A stretch of 64,000 nt of DNA, from positions 83,360 to 147,359 of the forward strand of contig SJOL01008593.1 in NCBI GenBank assembly GCA_004794785.1, in the 5' to 3' direction. Below are positions 60,160-64,000 of this stretch, piece by piece. The stretch's first letter is position 1; every line of letters starts with the position of its first letter. Under the pieces are notes generated by a model that worked only from the letters and a program-made list of their open reading frames with translations, was not told the origin of the DNA and made no database searches. The DNA is from Opisthorchis felineus (lineage: Eukaryota; Platyhelminthes; Trematoda; Opisthorchiida; Opisthorchiidae). The translations under genes and the position numbers were made by a program.

Positions 60160-63100
60160 CTACCGGAATACGAAATGAAAATATCTGCATAAAACTCAGA
60201 AACTGTGGGACTTTCACAATAAACGCAAAAGCCCAGCAGAAAAGGTGCACATAAACTCAAAACCTAAACAGTAGTAATTTGGATCTCTCGTGAACACAAC
60301 TGGTTCTATGTCCATAGCTAAGTGCAGGAGAATATCGTTACATTTAAGATCGTTACACCGAGTTCTCGGGTAAAGCGAAAGTCTTTCCGAGAATCGTCAA
60401 GTTTGTCGAACAAATTCGAACTTCAATAATAAAACTCCTTTCAGTGAAAGAATTGTCCGTAGCGCCAAGATTGGGATGGCGAAAACCATAGACCACCTCA
60501 GGAGTGTCATCTGCGGGACTGTCATGCGCTAAATTAAACAACCTAGTTTATCAATCACAAACGTATAGAATCAAGTTACCGTTTAGCTCAACAACAGTAC
60601 CTAAATTAAAACGCCCAATGATTGGCCTAATGCTGCCTAAATTGGAAATGTGGATTACTGAGAAGAGCGCTGTCTCATTGCCATATTTGCGCTCACTTCC
60701 CAAAAAAGACGCCCTAATCGCCGTGTGACGTTAATGCTGGATCGACGCCTCAACGTTTCGTCCTGTCCATACACAGATCTCTGCATGCACTATGTCGGCA
60801 CCAACAAAGAAAACAAGAGCGAGCCAGTGAAATCAATGAATGCTTTTCATGTACAGTTTGCAGTGGATGAGGTAAGAAATACAGATAACTGCCACCCACT
60901 TCATCAGAGGAACAAGTTCTATTTTCTTGATTTGATAAACTTCCCAGTAAATACGTACAACGATTAATTGACGGTGAACTATTACATAACAAACCTAATT
61001 TAGTACCTCACAAATGTAAGAAAGTCGAAGTACCGTGCCAATAAACAATGTGACAGCTGTCGCCACCGTCGTGTCTAAGACAGTCCTAGTAGGGTAGTCT
61101 ACCCTACAAGGACAATGCCACCTAAGAGACATTTTCCGCGGCATGGAATTTTCTCCATAGGGATCCACCCCTGTAGGGGAAAAATCTTCCAGAACTGCAG
61201 AGTTCCGTAAATCGCCGACCTGCGCCCTCCCAGTAGGGAACACCACAACAGAAACGTCCTGCTATTTGGGGGAATATTGATACTTGGGGTTGTATAAACG
61301 CTTGGTCATCAAAGTAACGCTATCAGGGCGAGAGAGCTCCATGGTTAAATCGCGAACTTCGTCACCGGAAGGTCCGTGGTTCGAACCCAACCTCAGCATC
61401 TCGACTGATCCTGTCTAGGCTTGCGCAACATGCCAGTATCTCAGCCCTCGTGCTTCCTTCGGGTGGCACGGCAGCTAGGCACCGAAAGAGCTTTACAGCT
61501 GAACGATTATCTTATCTTATCTAGTGACTTCTGCTACATATATCCGGTGACCTTTGTCCTATCAACTCCATGGCTTGATTTGATAAGCTTTCTAGTAAAT
61601 ATGTACAGCTGTGAATTGACGGTGAATTATTACATAACAAACCTAATTTCACACTTCTCAAATGTAAGAAAGTCGTAGCGAAGTGCCAATAAACAGTGTG
61701 ACAGCTGTCACCACCGTTGTGTCTAAGGCATTTCTAGTAGGACAGTCTACCCTGACACTTCTGTCAACGGTCGGTTCCTCTTGAGTTGCCCGATTAAGCC
61801 GGTGATCCTTTTCTTGTGGTGGTGGTGCGCAGATTGAGGCGCTTTATACATGTTGGTTCGTTGAGTTTGTAGCTTGTTCGTATTGTGTTCCCACAAACTG
61901 GACGGGCTAATGAGCTAACAAAAGGGTTGTACCCTTTAAACGACCAGTCACAAAGGAAATTCACTTCTGAACAAGAAGAGGAGCACAACACTGACAATCG
62001 AATGAGGTTAAATGGACATCGATTACAAGTAAACCGGGTTTTTAACAACGAGAAGTGGTACACTCGACTGATACACTCAACTGCATACCAATTTGGTTCC
62101 CACGGGAGACTGACCTGGAACCCAGCTGAATCTCCCGTTTATGATGTGGAGTTCCCAATAAAACCCAGACCAAATGGCTACCGGACTGATTCGACTGAGC
62201 AGTCAGACAACAGTGTCCCCTTCACTCAAAGTTCTCTGTCGAGTAAGACCTGTAGCAGGCCCGTAAGTTTTTCCTGTTTATATAAAACCAGGTCGTTGTT
62301 GCCTAGCCAGGCTATATTGATCATGTTCGTGTAGAAACAACCCACACAGAGTATTATTTGCACTGTTTGGCACAACGTTCTGCGTAAACTGGACGCAGGA
62401 GTAAAAACTGAAACCAGAGGACGCTGTTCTCTCGTGAGAAGATTGTCCCTAAATGAGATTCACTGGAGAAGCTAAGAAACTCTTTTCAAGCGGCCGCTAT
62501 GGAGTGCCGCCGTAATTTTGTAAACCAGAATCTCTGCCTACAAACGATCTATAATCCCGTATTTGGTTCGACTCAAGATTTCGCCTGACTTTCGGGGACG
62601 CCATCTACATGATCCGCTCCGGAGTATATTCTCTATTCATGAGCACACGATCCACTTTTTAAATATTAGTAAGGTTTTGCACTTTTACAAATCCGTTAAG
62701 ACGCTTATCTGATGATGTGGTGTCAATGACGAATAAAAAAGCTCGTCGTTTTGTCTTGTCTTCTTAACAAGTCGGGCTTATACGCCCGTGACGGATCAAT
62801 CAGCCTCACTTGCTGATTTACGCATAGTTTTCAGCTCACCTTTTGACAGCCATCAGCTTTTGGTTCCAGTTCACTCCAGTGTTTCAGGCCCAGACCGGCC
62901 AGAAATTCTGATTCTTGCAAACCTCTTGGTCGACTATAATCAAATTTTGCCTCCGGATGGTTCAAAATTAGATCCATATTTACAGCAAATCCAGCCATAT
63001 CGATCGGGAAAGGGCGATTCGGTTTGTAGGCGACCCACATTTGGCTGATTCGTGACCGATCTGTTGCGGATGTGACACAACCTTCCCATGGAAGCTCACC

Positions 63101-63463
63101 GGAGAGTCCAACAGGCCAGGTTGACACACGGCGGGTATATCGCATCTGGAAACGCATGCAAAACGAAATAAGTTTTCGAGATATCGCATTTGGATTTTAC
63201 TCTGTAAAGAAAAGGGACAACCGCTTACCTCTTCAAACACCTCCAAACTGTAGGTATTATCATCGTCTGCAATATACAAAACGGAAGGTTGCCGGCGAAA
63301 CAGAAGTGTTTCCCTAATCCAACGAAGACCGAGGTTTCGTTGTGAGATTCCTTTAGGTCTGGACCAATAGGGTTCGTTTGGTCGTGGTCGCTGATTGAAC
63401 GGGGTCTCCACATTCAAATAGGTGAAGGGGACTCCACAGTTTCTCAACAAAGCTATCGTTGTC
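60058..63463 (-). CDS. B3GAT3: Galactosylgalactosylxylosylprotein 3-beta-glucuronosyltransferase (GlcAT-I), 3' part
   Basis: Three exons encode 213 residues of a Golgi GT43 enzyme, which transfers glucuronic acid from UDP-GlcA to complete the GlcA-Gal-Gal-Xyl linker of proteoglycans. Seen: LNVETP, SQRNLGLRWIRETL, the metal-binding ADDDNTYSLEVFEE, WPVGLSGELPWEG, RPFPIDMAGFAVNMDLIL, FDYSRPRGLQES with the likely catalytic Glu, LEPKADGC and the UDP-binding VWHTRT. WPVGL, PRG.QES and the QSQG-containing C-terminus resemble GlcAT-I more than the HNK-1 enzymes. The exons join by GT-AG introns in phase 0, and the stop is TAG at 60058. The membrane anchor and the N-terminal UDP-binding strands are beyond 63463, the nearest upstream exon entering in phase 2; none was found before the window ends. 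No defect is seen. Confidence 0.95.
60927..61107 (+). repeat. 180-bp duplicated segment, copy 1
   Basis: Shares CTTGATTTGATAA, AATTGACGGTGAA, TTATTACATAACAAACCTAA, AATGTAAGAAAGTCG, GTGCCAATAAACA, GTGACAGCTGTC and AGTCTACCCT with 61574-61755 in the same order and orientation, at roughly 85% identity by eye. Confidence 0.9.
61330..61522 (+). mobile_element. tRNA-derived SINE, family A (well preserved)
   Basis: GAGAGAGCTCCATGGTTAAA, CGCGAACTTCGTCACCGG, AAGGTCCGTGGTTCGAACCC (B-box), TCTCGACTGATCCTGTCTAG, CAGTATCTCAGCCCTCGTGC, TTCCTTCGGGTGGCACGGC and CTTTACAGCTGAACG, with a TTATCTTATCTTATCT tail. It lies between the two copies of the 180-bp duplication. Its antisense-of-gene translation gives LRVARQLGTERALQLND-type peptides. 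Confidence 0.93.
61574..61755 (+). repeat. 180-bp duplicated segment, copy 2
   Basis: Second copy of 60927-61107, 647 bp to the right. Substitutions are scattered over the length and the ends are sharp. Confidence 0.9.
62840..63145 (-). CDS. B3GAT3: B3GAT3 internal exon (catalytic Glu)
   Basis: 102 codons between acceptor GCGTTTCCAG and donor GTGAGC. Reads MRYTRRVSTWPVG at the start and LEPKADGCQK at the end. Contains the acceptor-binding and catalytic region. Confidence 0.94.
63146..63228 (-). other. B3GAT3 short intron (83 bp)
   Basis: GTAAGC...TTCCAG, 83 bp, phase 0. It is the only short intron among the seven fully visible in the window. Confidence 0.92.
63229..63463 (-). CDS. B3GAT3: B3GAT3 internal exon (DDD motif)
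   Basis: Starts after a pyrimidine-rich acceptor ending TCGACAAG and begins TTIALLRNCGVP. It carries the DDD box and ends VFEE before donor GTAAGC, phase 0. An alternative acceptor at 63491 (TTGAAG) would add a few residues; the chosen one has the better tract. Confidence 0.9.
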
Positions 63464-64000
63464 CTTGTCGACAAAAACGAGGAACGAAAACTTCAAGAAA
63501 TGGGATGTGTGTACGTGTAACCGAGAACTGCACCGAAAACTTGAGTTAAGCAAAATACCACGATTGGACGGTAGTTTATAAATGAGGCAAATAATAGCTC
63601 ATCACTTAGATTTGTAACAGATTTCCTCTGACGGGATGGAAATTCGGGAACAAGTAACGGGGAGAACGCAGCGATGGCCTTAAGCTCAGCAAATGACCAC
63701 CCTAAGAGGTAGAACTCCACTCAGTAGGACAAAAACGACTACTGACAACCTGAGGCTGCAAGTGCAGCCAACAGAGGTTCTTTGACGTGATACTGGAGGA
63801 AGTGAAGAATGAAAACGCTGTACCGAAATCGAGGATATCAAATCTTGTATCAAAACTGTATCAAGCTCCTGTCCAAGAACGATCAACCCTATGAAACACG
63901 AAAAGCGGCTGCATTGAGAAGGAGCTAAGGGGTCCCCACTTCTCCAGACCCATCAGACCCCTAATTAGTACGACCACACGGCGATACTTGTGTCAGGTGA
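63464..64000 (-). other. B3GAT3 intron, continuing out of the window
   Basis: No upstream exon of the enzyme could be recognised here in any minus frame; the open frames 63493-63720 and 63686-63886 do not resemble its N-terminal domain. Confidence 0.6.

Larger units (their letters stand above)
60160..62839 (-). other. B3GAT3 large intron
   Basis: A 2680-bp GT-AG intron holding a duplicated 180-bp segment, a family A SINE, and a block (about 62100-62145) shared with the family C repeat at 19.92 kb. The 149-codon plus frame (61885-62334) covers these repeats and is not taken as a gene. Confidence 0.85.

Noticed and set aside
61885..62334. 149-codon plus-strand open frame inside B3GAT3
   Set aside because: It covers repeat blocks shared with 19.9 kb and lies antisense inside a well-defined intron.
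1..64000. Bacterial or viral systems, CRISPR arrays, operons
   Set aside because: Gene structure, introns and repeats are animal; no regularly spaced direct repeats with unique spacers and no closely packed open frames were seen.

Overview
The window is nuclear DNA of an animal. Genes are split by GT-AG introns, mostly 1.9-4.4 kb and one of 83 bp, and the rest is long non-coding sequence full of retroelement relics. The RTE-type LINEs, the tRNA-derived SINEs and the SINE-like repeats carrying hammerhead ribozymes all point to a digenean flatworm (trematode). An opisthorchiid such as Clonorchis or Opisthorchis is my best guess, because several repeat-derived peptides resemble predicted proteins I remember from that group. 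No search could be run, so the genus is inference.

Two protein genes are clear, both on the minus strand. The first is a complete six-exon BCS1L-type mitochondrial AAA chaperone (52735 down to 36117). All five introns are GT-AG, every phase matches, and the joined CDS is 1461 nt (486 aa plus stop). The second is the 3' part of a B3GAT3-type glucuronosyltransferase I (63463 down to 60058, three exons, 213 visible residues). Its 5' exons lie beyond the right edge. The two genes are unrelated in function: one assembles respiratory complex III, the other completes the proteoglycan linkage sugar.

Layout: 1-36 kb has no gene I can support. It holds SINE copies, a decayed minus-strand RTE LINE (about 9.3-12.0 kb), a CTAA microsatellite (17.0 kb), a degenerate pentamer array (18.1-18.3 kb), a cluster of hammerhead repeats (19.9-20.8 kb), a tRNA-like hammerhead repeat (23.0 kb) and a tRNA-Gly-derived SINE (34.4-34.7 kb). 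BCS1L fills 36.1-52.7 kb, with SINEs in introns 1, 2 and 4. From 52.7 to 60.0 kb are a second RTE LINE (plus strand, with the reverse transcriptase core deleted) and another SINE. From 60.1 to 64 kb is B3GAT3, with a SINE and a 180-bp near-tandem duplication in its large intron.

The most interesting content is the hammerhead ribozymes. At least two sequence families occur here in about nine copies of differing decay. One family C copy (20058-20100) keeps the catalytic core, a 6-bp stem I, a nearly complete stem II and a self-complementary stem III. The families recall schistosome S-alpha elements but differ from them in stems I and III.
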